Under the pieces are notes generated by a model. The model ran no database searches and was not told the DNA's origin. It worked only from the letters and a program-made list of their open reading frames with translations. Shown here piece by piece: positions 9,774 through 18,279 of a stretch of DNA of 32,688 nucleotides (the stretch's first letter is position 1; every line of letters starts with the position of its first letter). This DNA is from Desulfovibrio sp. OttesenSCG-928-I05 (lineage in GTDB: Bacteria > Desulfobacterota > Desulfovibrionia > Desulfovibrionales > Desulfovibrionaceae), in NCBI GenBank assembly GCA_030266385.1, contig JAJDHY010000007.1, positions 1 through 32,688 on the forward strand. Direction: 5' to 3'. The position numbers and the translations under genes are program-made.

Positions 9774-9819
9774 ACCGGAGGAGCGGGCATCCTGCCTGCT
9801 CCTCCGGAGTTCTTTTTTT
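9774..9819 (+). terminator. Rho-independent terminator of fhs
   Basis: CCGGAGGAGcgGGCAtcctgcctGCTCCTCCGG followed by a T7 tract. Confidence 0.85.
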
Positions 9820-9822
9820 CGT

Positions 9823-9869
9823 CGGGGTATTGTGCTGCTGCAAAGAGCACAATACCCCGGCGTTTTTTT
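9823..9869. terminator. Second strong hairpin terminator
   Basis: CGGGGTATTGTGCT-gctgcaaag-AGCACAATACCCCG followed by a T7 tract, between convergent genes. Confidence 0.85.
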
Positions 9870-9944
9870 GATTTTTCAGTCCGGGTGTCAAAACGGCGCC
9901 ATGAACGCGGGGCGGGCGGCGAGTCACGCGTCCGCCTCGTAGAT

Positions 9945-9974
9945 GTAGGCGGAATCACGTTTCGCCGTTACGCG
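9945..9974 (+). repeat. Dispersed intergenic repeat, copy B
   Basis: GTAGGCGGAATCACGTTTCGCCGTTACGCG. Confidence 0.55.
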
Positions 9975-9994
9975 CCGCAGGAAGCGAATTTGCT

Positions 9995-10558
9995 TTAGAT
10001 GCGTCGCAGCGCCAGTCCTTCCGGGGTGTACGCCGCGCCGCATACCAGGCAGCGCAGATCGGCAGGGAGAATTTCTCCGCAGGAGCATACCCGGCCGTGC
10101 TGCCGGGCGGGATTGCCATAGACCAGAGCATGCTCCGGCACGTCGCGCGTTACTACCGAACCCGCGCCGACAAATGCGTACGCGCCGATTGTCACACCGC
10201 AGACGATGGTACAGTTAGCACCGAGGGAAGCCCCACGTTTTACAAGGGTCGGGCGGGCTTCATCCATGCGGGGCACATGTGCTCTGGGGTTGTACACGTT
10301 GGTGAAGACCATGGAAGGGCCGCAGAATACGTCATCTTCCAGCGTAACGCCCGTATAGATGCTCACATTATTTTGGATCTTGCACCCGTTGCCGATGGAA
10401 ACGCCCGAGCCAATGCAGACATTCTGGCCGATAGTGCAGTTCATACCGATACGCGCTTCCGGCATGATATGACAAAAGTGCCATATCTTTGTGCCCGCGC
10501 CTATCGTGACGTTTTCATCAACATACGACGACTGGTGAACAAAAGCGTTGTCAGTCAT
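9995..10558 (-). CDS. Left-handed beta-helix N-acetyltransferase, WbpD/WlbB-like
   Basis: Hexapeptide repeats: ENVTIGAGTKIWHFCHIMPEARIGMNCTIGQNVCIGSGVSIGNGCKIQNNVSIYTGVTLEDDVFCGPSMVFTNVYNPRAHVPR. Confidence 0.88.
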   Translation of the reverse strand: MTDNAFVHQSSYVDENVTIGAGTKIWHFCHIMPEARIGMNCTIGQNVCIGSGVSIGNGCKIQNNVSIYTGVTLEDDVFCGPSMVFTNVYNPRAHVPRMDEARPTLVKRGASLGANCTIVCGVTIGAYAFVGAGSVVTRDVPEHALVYGNPARQHGRVCSCGEILPADLRCLVCGAAYTPEGLALRRI

Positions 10559-11732
10559 TGAGCGCGTCCTCCAGAGCGGTCACTATGCGCGCCATGTCTT
10601 CTTCCTTCAGATATGGGTGAAACGGCAGGGCCAGCACCTGTTGCGAGGCTTCCAGTGCATTGGGAACGTCATGGGGCTTGTAGCCCATGGCGGAAAATGC
10701 CCCAAGCATATGCAGCGGTGTGGGATAGTAAATGTTTGTGGGTATTCCTTGCTCTTTCAGTTTCCCGGCGACCGTATCGCGTTTGCCTCCCGGTATGCGT
10801 ACGCAATACTGCGCCCAGGCGCTTTGACCGGCAGGGGAAATTTTCGGGGTGCGTATGCCGTAGCGTGCACCCAGCGGGGCTAAGCTTTCCTCGTAGCGTG
10901 TGGCTATTTTTTGACGTGCGTCAAACTCTTTATCGAAAATATCCAGCTTGCACAGCAGTACCGCCGCCTGCATCGTGTCGAGGCGGGCGTTCAGGCCGAT
11001 ACGCACATTGTCATACTTGTTGGCACCCATGCCGTGGATGCGAATGGAACGCAGCAGCGTCGCGTATTCGTCGTTATCCGTAAAAACAGCGCCACCGTCG
11101 CCGTAGCAGCCTAGTGGTTTGCCCGGGAAAAAACTCGTCGCCGCAATGTCACATCCCAATGCGCACGAACGTTTGCCTTTATAGTGTGCGCCAAAGGATT
11201 GCGCGGCATCTTCCAGACTGAACATTTCATGGCGCCGCGCAATGGAGAGCAGGGCGTCGTAATCGGCCGTCTGTCCATACAGGTTGACCGGGATGACGGC
11301 TTTGGGCGTGAGTTGTGTTGTCACAGCCTGTCCCGGCAGGGGGTGCAGGGAAGGATCCCGTGTGAGAACCGCCGCGACGGCTTGTTCAAACTGTTCAGGA
11401 TCCAGGGTGTAGGTGTCTGGTTTTATGTCGACCATGACCGGGGTCGCACCTAACAAGCTTGCGACTTCGGCGGTGGCAAAAAAAGTAAGAGCGGGAGCGA
11501 ACACCGCGTCGCCGGGTCCTACCCCCCATGCCATGAGTGCCATGAGCAGGGCTTCCGTGCCGGAAGAACAACCTATGCAATGCTTCGCTCCGGTATGGCT
11601 AGCCAGCCGCTCTTCCAGTTCGCGCACTTCAGGCCCCATGATATATGTGCCATGGTCAAGCACTGTCCGTATCCGGCATTCTATAGTGTCGCGTATTTTT
11701 GCCTGTTGGGCTTTCAGGTCAATAAGTTGCAT
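10551..11732 (-). CDS. DegT/DnrJ/EryC1/StrS aminotransferase, WbpE/WlbC-like
   Basis: MQLIDLKAQQAKIRDTIECRI...GAKHCIGCSSGTEALLMALMAWGVGPGDAVFAPALTFFATAEVASLLGATPVMVDI...EDAAQSFGAHYKGKRSC...FFPGKPLGCYGDGGA, with the PLP-lysine region. Overlaps the downstream acetyltransferase start. Confidence 0.92.
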   Translation of the reverse strand: MQLIDLKAQQAKIRDTIECRIRTVLDHGTYIMGPEVRELEERLASHTGAKHCIGCSSGTEALLMALMAWGVGPGDAVFAPALTFFATAEVASLLGATPVMVDIKPDTYTLDPEQFEQAVAAVLTRDPSLHPLPGQAVTTQLTPKAVIPVNLYGQTADYDALLSIARRHEMFSLEDAAQSFGAHYKGKRSCALGCDIAATSFFPGKPLGCYGDGGAVFTDNDEYATLLRSIRIHGMGANKYDNVRIGLNARLDTMQAAVLLCKLDIFDKEFDARQKIATRYEESLAPLGARYGIRTPKISPAGQSAWAQYCVRIPGGKRDTVAGKLKEQGIPTNIYYPTPLHMLGAFSAMGYKPHDVPNALEASQQVLALPFHPYLKEEDMARIVTALEDALND

Positions 11733-11748
11733 GACTGGTTCCTGCTTA

Positions 11749-12801
11749 TTAATAGTGTAATGGCAGTGATATCGACTTGTGATCTCTGGCTGACAAATAG
11801 GCGGCGATGAGCAACTCAAGGGATTTCAAGCCTTCACGGCCATCCGTTTCCGGCTGCGCATTTCCTCGTAACGTATCGATGACGTTTTTTATATAAAGCG
11901 TATGGCTGTTGCCATAGACTGAAGAGGGTTCATACCCGCTATTTTTGGCAAACTTGTCATACTCGGCCGATTCCGAAAAGCTCCAGAGGTCAACCTTGTT
12001 AAGTGCGACTCCGCCGATACGTACAGTGCCTTTCTCGCCCAAAATGGTTATGGAACCTTCCATATTCTTCGGATACGTCAACATGGTGACGGCCATGGAA
12101 CCCAGCGCCCCATTACGCCAGCGTACGTTCAGAACCCCCGTGTCTTCCACTTCAATATCGCGCGCCAGAGTCCCCGTCATCGCCTGTACGTCGGCGACGG
12201 GGCCTATCAGCCAGTCGAGCAGGTCAACATAATGACTGGCCTGGTTCATGAACGCGCCGCCGTCCATCTCCCAGGTGCCGCGCCATGGGGCGGAATCATA
12301 ATATTCCTGCGGTCTGGTCCAGAAGACGTTGATGGTGACCATATATATTCTGCCGAAACGTTTTTCGGTCACAGCCCGTTTCAAGAATTGCAGGGGGGGA
12401 TTCAACCGGTTTTGCTTTATGACAAACAGCCGGACATCGGCGTCATCGCATGCCCGCACCATATCAACGCCTTCCTGCCAGTGTGTTGCCATGGGTTTTT
12501 CCGTCATGACATGTTTGCCGTATCTGGCTGCCAGTATCGTTTGCTGCGCATGCAGGCCGGAAGGGGTGCACAGGGAGACAAGATCATGGTCATTTTCGCG
12601 CAGCATCTCTTCGAAGTTGTGATAGCCGGGAACGCATAGTGCCGTGGCATGTTTTTCCAGAACTTCCGGGTTTGTGTCACAGACAGCGACAAGTTCCAGG
12701 TTGTCCGCCTGAAGGGCTATGCTCTCAAAATGCTTGCGGCTGATGCGCCCGCAGCCGGCAACGGCGATACGAATCTTTCGTCCCTGAATGGTTTGCGGCA
12801 T
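11749..12801 (-). CDS. Gfo/Idh/MocA family oxidoreductase, WbpB/WlbA-like
   Basis: RIAVAGCGRISRKHFESIALQADNLELVAVCDTNPEVLEKHA...HVMTEKPMATHWQEGVDMVRAC; Rossmann NAD-binding and EKP motifs. Confidence 0.9.
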   Translation of the reverse strand: MPQTIQGRKIRIAVAGCGRISRKHFESIALQADNLELVAVCDTNPEVLEKHATALCVPGYHNFEEMLRENDHDLVSLCTPSGLHAQQTILAARYGKHVMTEKPMATHWQEGVDMVRACDDADVRLFVIKQNRLNPPLQFLKRAVTEKRFGRIYMVTINVFWTRPQEYYDSAPWRGTWEMDGGAFMNQASHYVDLLDWLIGPVADVQAMTGTLARDIEVEDTGVLNVRWRNGALGSMAVTMLTYPKNMEGSITILGEKGTVRIGGVALNKVDLWSFSESAEYDKFAKNSGYEPSSVYGNSHTLYIKNVIDTLRGNAQPETDGREGLKSLELLIAAYLSARDHKSISLPLHY

Positions 12802-13014
12802 TTTTTATCTCCAGTACGGGAATACAGCAATTATGGCTCATAGTCGGAAGAATGCTCCCGGTGTGTCGGGGATATCGTGTTGCAAATTATATGCTAACTC
12901 TGTGAATAGAGTACACGAAACTTCTTTGTTTGTGCAGTGGCCGGAGTATGCTTGCCAGGGAAGGCTGTTTGTGAGGCATAATTCCTTATAAAAACAATCT
13001 GTATAGTATAAAGA

Positions 13015-13043
13015 TTGACAAAAAGGGTACGCAGAGTTTTATT
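13015..13043 (+). promoter_or_regulatory. Candidate sigma70-type promoter for the glycosyltransferase genes
   Basis: TTGACA - 17 nt - TTTATT in an AT-rich divergent intergenic region. Confidence 0.35.
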
Positions 13044-13149
13044 GAACCCAGGTGAAGAAAAGGACAGGGAATGCTATTTTTTAGAATACCCTTTGTCGAT
13101 GCTTTCGCCGATGAGCCGTACACCCTGACTTGCATAGCGTGGCATTCTT

Positions 13150-14098
13150 ATGAAAATAGCCTTCTTCACCGGTCCTGCGGAAACCGCTGGTTATTTTTTG
13201 CGGGATATCATGGCTCATCTGGCGCTTCGCCATGAAATCAAAGTATATCCAGTTATTGACAAGGAGGCGGTGTGTGCCCAGCTGGAATGGGCGGATATTG
13301 CCTGGGTGGAATGGGCGGATATGCACGCCGCGCTTGTATCACGCATGCCGAAACGGTGCCCGGTCGTTCTGCGTTTGCACAGTTACGAAGCCTTTGCAAC
13401 AAAGGTACTCACACGCATTAAGTGGAGTGGAATAGATAAAATTATATTTGTATCGCCTGCAATTAAGAATATATTCTTTTCAAATTTTCACGCACTTGAT
13501 GTTAAGAATGAAGTTGTTTTCAACGCGATAAATATAGATACATTTACATTGAAAAAGTCATTTGAAAGGACATATAAGATTGCCAATGTAACAATATCCA
13601 TGAATCCAGAAAAGAATATTCCCTTTGTTTTGCAATGTTTTCATGCCATGGCGCAGAAAGAGAAAAGGCTTTCCTTGCACATGACGGGGACCCCTTATCC
13701 CGACAGTGTTGTGCATCAGCGCACACAAGTGTATCTGCACCACATGATCAAAGAGCTGAAACTTGAAGGGAGGGTGTTTTTTGCAGGCCGCATTCCTCCT
13801 GAACGGATGAACGATTGGCTTGAAGATAAGGACATGCTTCTTTCCGGTAGTTTTTTTTGAAGGGTGCGGCATGAACATTGCGGAAGCCATGGCTAAAGGC
13901 ATCAAGCCTCTTGTTCATAACTATTTCGGTTCGTCATTTTTCTATCCACGGAAGTTTATTTTCAATACACAGGATGAATGTGTGGCTATTGCCGAAAGGG
14001 ATTACAATCCTGCCTTCTGCCGGGCCTTTGTTGCGGACAGGTTTTCCTTGCAGGAACAACTTGCACATGTGGATGCTGTTCTGGACAGTCTGGTGTAA
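13150..14098 (+). pseudogene. GT4-like glycosyltransferase interrupted by a frameshift at a T8 tract
   Basis: The first ORF (13150-13860) ends ...NDWLEDKDMLLSGSFF*. The overlapping frame continues ...FFEGCGMNIAEAMAKGIKPLVHNYFGSSFFYPRKF to 14098. Removing one T from 13851-13858 restores SGSFFEGCGMNIAEAMA. Confidence 0.8.
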
Positions 14099-14158
14099 CG
14101 CCACGCCACCCACCCGGAGCGGGAATATCTCCCGTGGCACAGAATAGAAAGGGAAAAG

Positions 14159-15217
14159 ATGAACGCCATATCTGAATCGCAGGCTCCGGCGCGGCTTTCC
14201 CGGAAGGGGGGCAGGCCGCTCGTTAGCGTGATTATTTCCGCGTACAACGCGGAAAGTTACCTGCAAGAGGCTATTGATTCCATACTAGCGCAGACGGAAG
14301 GCGACTTTGAGCTGCTGCTGCTTGACGACGCCTCAACGGACGGCACGCTGGATGTTATGCGGCGCAATACAGACTCGCGTATACGGGTGCTGCGCAATAA
14401 CGGGAATATGGGTATCCCCCGGAGCTTTAACAGGCTGCTGGACGAATCCGCCGGAGAGTTCATCGCCCATATGGGGGCCGACGATTGCAGCATGCCCGAA
14501 CGGCTTGCGACCCATGTCGGCATGATGTGTGACGATCCGTCGCTGTGGGTGGTCAGTAGTCCATATGTATTTTTTCAAGGAAGGAGCGGGGTTGCCATGC
14601 GTCCCGTAACGCATGACGCGATCAGAAGCGAGATCTTGTTTCGCTGTACGCTGGCGCAAGGGTTTTCCCTGATACGGGGGGAAGTGGTCAGAAAACATGG
14701 CCTCAGGTATGACGAAAAAATGCCCTGCGCCATTGATTATGATTTCTGGTGCCGACTGATCGCACACTTTCCCGAAGCGCGTTTTGCGGGCACCGAAGTT
14801 CCCCTTGGTAAATATCGTGTGCACCGGGGGCAGGTGTCCTTGACCAAACGTGCGGAGCAGGTGCGTATGACGGCGAAAGCCTGGATGCATATTTTCCGGG
14901 CGCTGGGTTTTTCCACAATGCAGAAAGAAATTGCCTATCATACGCCGCTTTACCATGTTCTACCGATGAAAAGCGCGCAGGAGCTTCGGCAGACCTTTGT
15001 CTGGGCCACGATGCTGAAAGACGCGAACGAGCGGTCGGGGCTTTTTGAGCAGACCTCGTTTTCGAGTGCCCTTTTGCAGCGTCTGGTTGATGTCGTCAAC
15101 GCCTGCCCGCAATACCGGGACGCGGGCACGGCGCTGCTTGCGTGGTTCAGCGATAGCCTGGGGCTGGATGCGCGAGCGCTTTTCCCTTCGTTATATGCGG
15201 CAGGCGATGCTGTCTGA
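14159..15217 (+). CDS. Glycosyltransferase family 2
   Basis: RPLVSVIISAYNAESYLQEAIDSILAQTEGDFELLLLDDASTDGTLDVMRR...NMGIPRSFNRLLDESAGEFIAHMGADD is a GT-A fold. Confidence 0.92.
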   Translation: MNAISESQAPARLSRKGGRPLVSVIISAYNAESYLQEAIDSILAQTEGDFELLLLDDASTDGTLDVMRRNTDSRIRVLRNNGNMGIPRSFNRLLDESAGEFIAHMGADDCSMPERLATHVGMMCDDPSLWVVSSPYVFFQGRSGVAMRPVTHDAIRSEILFRCTLAQGFSLIRGEVVRKHGLRYDEKMPCAIDYDFWCRLIAHFPEARFAGTEVPLGKYRVHRGQVSLTKRAEQVRMTAKAWMHIFRALGFSTMQKEIAYHTPLYHVLPMKSAQELRQTFVWATMLKDANERSGLFEQTSFSSALLQRLVDVVNACPQYRDAGTALLAWFSDSLGLDARALFPSLYAAGDAV

Positions 15218-15299
15218 TATACGGATACACTGCCTGTAGTGCGTAGAGAAAGAGGCGGGAACGAAGCGTTCTCGCCTTTGTTGTTTCTTCTTGCTTTCG

Positions 15300-15371
15300 C
15301 GAATTCCTGCGACAGGGCGGCCCTTCCTTTTTCGGCTGGAAAAGGAAGGGCCGCCCTGTCGCAGGAATTCG
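15300..15371. repeat. Perfect 32-bp inverted repeat with an 8-nt loop
   Basis: CGAATTCCTGCGACAGGGCGGCCCTTCCTTTT - tcggctgg - AAAAGGAAGGGCCGCCCTGTCGCAGGAATTCG, between convergent genes. Confidence 0.95.
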
Positions 15372-15377
15372 TCCGGA

Positions 15378-15932
15378 CTACATGGATTTCGGATAATAAA
15401 TCAGCGAATAGGCTTTGGCCACGCACTCGCAGTTGTTGACGTATGAATGGGGCGAATCGGCATCAAAGAGCAGCGAATCCCCTTTTTTCAGATCAAACGA
15501 TTTGTTGTTGACCGTAATCGTGTAGCACCCTTCATATACCATGAGATATTCGACGACTCCCTTGTCATGGCTGTCCGAGGCGTAGACTGACCCGGGCTGG
15601 AACTCCATGTGGTACACTTCGAAATTTCTGGTGTGGTCACAGGCGAAAATCATTGAAATGTCCGCAGGGAACATATGCAGGGTTCGCCACTCGTCTTCCT
15701 TCACCATCCGGTAATCGGTATTTTGTTCATGGATGAGACGGGAAATCGAGATCTTCAACCCCGTAATAATCTTCCACAAAACTGTGATGGTCGGGTTGCT
15801 GGTCCCGCGTTCGATCTCCCCCAGCATGCTTTTGCTGACCCCGGTCAGGTCCGCAAGATCCTGCAGGGTCAGCTGCCGTTCCTTACGTATGGATTGAAGG
15901 TTGGCTGCGATAATATCCGTTATGATTTCCAT
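15378..15932 (-). CDS. XRE family transcriptional regulator with C-terminal cupin domain
   Basis: LQSIRKERQLTLQDLADLTGVSKSMLGEIERGTSNPTITVLWKIITGLKIS HTH, then a cupin: YMEFQPGSVYASDSHDKGVVEYLMVYEGCYTITVNNKSFDLKKGDSLLFDADSPHSY (first residues approximate). Confidence 0.92.
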   Translation of the reverse strand: MEIITDIIAANLQSIRKERQLTLQDLADLTGVSKSMLGEIERGTSNPTITVLWKIITGLKISISRLIHEQNTDYRMVKEDEWRTLHMFPADISMIFACDHTRNFEVYHMEFQPGSVYASDSHDKGVVEYLMVYEGCYTITVNNKSFDLKKGDSLLFDADSPHSYVNNCECVAKAYSLIYYPKSM

Positions 15933-16062
15933 GGGCTACCTTACCTGTCCAGAGACCCGTGCGGGCGATTACAGTTCAACCTCTTGAATCCATTATACTG
16001 TTTGAAAATATTTCATATTGTATACCGCACAAAGAGGCAATATATTGACTCAAAATGATTGG

Positions 16063-16086
16063 CATGATACTGTTACATATATCATG
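16063..16086. promoter_or_regulatory. Candidate operator between the XRE regulator and hutH
   Basis: CATGATA-ctgttacata-TATCATG inverted repeat in the AT-rich divergent region. Confidence 0.35.
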
Positions 16087-16365
16087 AATCATTATAGCTA
16101 CTTATGTTTTGAATACAGGTAGTGCACACAGATTGGCACCACGGTGTGGCATTCAGCGGCCACGCCAGAGCAAGCCAGAAACAAAGCAGGTCAGATACTC
16201 TTCCGGGTTTCCGGTTGCTGACGTGAAGCGGGCGACCCGCAAATAAGTTTCCGATTCAATCAAATCAGAGCAAAACAGTCAATTGCAAAGGCATGTGTGG
16301 CTTTTTAAAAAGCCGGACTGACGGGAGAGATATATACTTTTTGTGCGATATAGCGCATTTAAATG

Positions 16366-16375
16366 CTGTATACAG
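16366..16375. promoter_or_regulatory. Palindromic candidate operator upstream of hutH
   Basis: CTGTATACAG, a perfect palindrome sharing TGTATAC with sites at 2414-2420 and 16019-16025. Confidence 0.3.
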
Positions 16376-16445
16376 GAAAAACCAGGCGCCGAGCGCTCAC
16401 GTACTTCGGCTCCATGACGACCCAGCCATAAGGAGGCACCCAGCA

Positions 16446-17975
16446 ATGATCTGCATCGACGGCAACTCTCTTACACTTGAAGATGTTATCCAGGTAGCCA
16501 GATTCGGGCAGGAAGTGACGATCGCCGAGGAAGCCAAGGAGCGTGTGCGCAAATCACGCGAATATATTGACCGCCTTGTGGCAGAAGAGCGGGTCGTTTA
16601 CGGCATTACCACCGGCTTCGGCAAATTCAGCGATGTTCATATTTCCGGCGAAGAAACCGAACTGCTGCAGAAAAATTTGATCATGAGCCACAGCTGCGGC
16701 ACCGGCCCCCTGTTCCCCGAAGAAACGGTCCGGGCGATCATGCTGCTGCGAGCGAATGCCCTGAGCAAAGGCTTTTCCGGCGTCCGGCTGGAAACCCTGC
16801 AAGGCCTTGTCGATCTGATCAACCATCGCATCCATCCCGCCATTCCGGAAAAAGGCTCTCTGGGCGCCAGTGGCGACCTCGCGCCGCTCGCGCATATGGT
16901 GCTCCCCCTCTTGGGAATGGGCGAAGCCTGGTATGAAGGGGAACTCATTGACGGCGGGCTTGCGCTGCAAAAAGCGGGTCTCAAGCCCGTGGTGCTGACG
17001 TCCAAGGAAGGCCTTGCGCTGATCAACGGCACCCAGGTGCTCACCGCCGTGGGCGCTCTTGCCGCCTATGAGGCGAAGATGCTGATGAAGCTGGGCGACA
17101 TCGCCGCCGCCATGACCGGCGAAGCGCTGACCTGCATCACCGACGCCTATATTCCGGAACTGCACGTTCTGCGTCCCCACGCGGGCCAGATCAACACCGC
17201 CGCGAACATGCTGAAAGTGCTGGCCGGAAGCCAGCGCACGACGAAGCAGGGGCAAGTGCGGGTGCAGGATGCGTATTCGCTGCGCTGCGTTCCCCAGATT
17301 CACGGCGCCAGCAAAGACGCCATGGAATTCATTCTGGAAAAGATCGCGATTGAAATCAACTCCGTGACCGACAACCCGATTATTCTGGCCGATCTGGATC
17401 TGGCTATTTCCGGCGGCAACTTCCACGGTCAGCCCATGGCCCTGCCGTTTGACTTTCTGGGTATCGCCGCCGCCGAAATGGCCAACGTTTCCGAACGCCG
17501 TATCGAGCGCCTTGTGAACCCGCAGCTTAGCGGGCTCCCCGCCTTCCTGACGGAAAACGGCGGCCTTAACTCCGGCTTCATGATCGCGCAATACGCCGCC
17601 GCCGCCCTGGTTTCCGAAAACAAGGTTCTGGCCCATCCGGCCAGCGTGGATTCCATTCCCTCTTCCGCCAACCAGGAAGACCACGTCAGCATGGGCACCA
17701 TCGCCGCCCGCAAAGCCCGTGATATCTGCGACAACGTCTGCCGCGTGATGGCCATCGAACTGACGGCGGCTGCCCAGGCGATAGAGCTGGAAAGCAGCGT
17801 TGCCGACCGCCCGCTGGGCCACGGCACTGCCGCTGCCTACGCGTGCGTGCGCAAGGTGGTCACCCATGTGGATAAGGACCGCGTGCTCTACAAGGATTTC
17901 GACGCGGTGCTGGAACTGGTCAAGAGCGGCGCAATCGTCGACGCCGTGGAAAAGGCCGTGGGTCCGCTGGCATAA
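16446..17975 (+). CDS. hutH: Histidine ammonia-lyase
   Basis: YGITTGFGKFSDVHIS, GSLGASGDLAPLAHMVLPLLGMGEAWYEG (ASG motif for MIO), SVTDNPIIL, SSANQEDHVSMGTIAARKA. ATG at 16446 after aaggaggcacc. Confidence 0.96.
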   Translation: MICIDGNSLTLEDVIQVARFGQEVTIAEEAKERVRKSREYIDRLVAEERVVYGITTGFGKFSDVHISGEETELLQKNLIMSHSCGTGPLFPEETVRAIMLLRANALSKGFSGVRLETLQGLVDLINHRIHPAIPEKGSLGASGDLAPLAHMVLPLLGMGEAWYEGELIDGGLALQKAGLKPVVLTSKEGLALINGTQVLTAVGALAAYEAKMLMKLGDIAAAMTGEALTCITDAYIPELHVLRPHAGQINTAANMLKVLAGSQRTTKQGQVRVQDAYSLRCVPQIHGASKDAMEFILEKIAIEINSVTDNPIILADLDLAISGGNFHGQPMALPFDFLGIAAAEMANVSERRIERLVNPQLSGLPAFLTENGGLNSGFMIAQYAAAALVSENKVLAHPASVDSIPSSANQEDHVSMGTIAARKARDICDNVCRVMAIELTAAAQAIELESSVADRPLGHGTAAAYACVRKVVTHVDKDRVLYKDFDAVLELVKSGAIVDAVEKAVGPLA

Positions 17976-18004
17976 GTATTCCTTTCGTCTCTTCCGTCCC
18001 GTAT

Positions 18005-18049
18005 GGTCCGCGCCGCTGTGGTGGCGCGGACCGGGGCGGTACATTTTTT
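18005..18049 (+). terminator. Terminator downstream of hutH
   Basis: GGTCCGCGCC-gctgtggt-GGCGCGGACC, then a T6 tract. Confidence 0.7.
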
Positions 18050-18102
18050 CCAATCGATCTTTACGCCGAGCCGCTCGGTGAGTATGACATGGCAAGATAG
18101 GT

Positions 18103-18198
18103 AGAGCATGTGCACTTTGAAAAAGGTGAGATGCTCTGGCGGCGTGTATTGCCGTCCGGCCCGTAGGCGCAGGCGAAACCGCGTTTCGCCGTCACGTG
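18103..18198 (+). repeat. Composite dispersed repeat, copy C
   Basis: AGAGCATgtgcactttgaaaaaggtgagATGCTCT, then GTAGGCGCAGGCGAAACCGCGTTTCGCCGTCACGTG. Same module order as copy D on the opposite strand. Confidence 0.6.
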
Positions 18199-18279
18199 TC
18201 GAAGGGAGCGTTTTAAAGGTGTTTGTTCTGGTGTCCGGCTGAATTTTGCAACCGCTACTGAACTTTGGAGGACAAAGGA

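Noticed and set aside
7684-9927. 747-aa minus-strand ORF
   Set aside because: Antisense to fhs. Low-complexity His/Gly/Val-rich translation with no recognisable motif.
16131-16160. Possible sigma54 promoter (ttggcaccacggtgtggcattc) upstream of hutH
   Set aside because: TGGCAC is present, but the -12 TTGC element is not at the required spacing.
16554-18095. 513-aa minus-strand ORF
   Set aside because: Antisense to hutH; shadow ORF.
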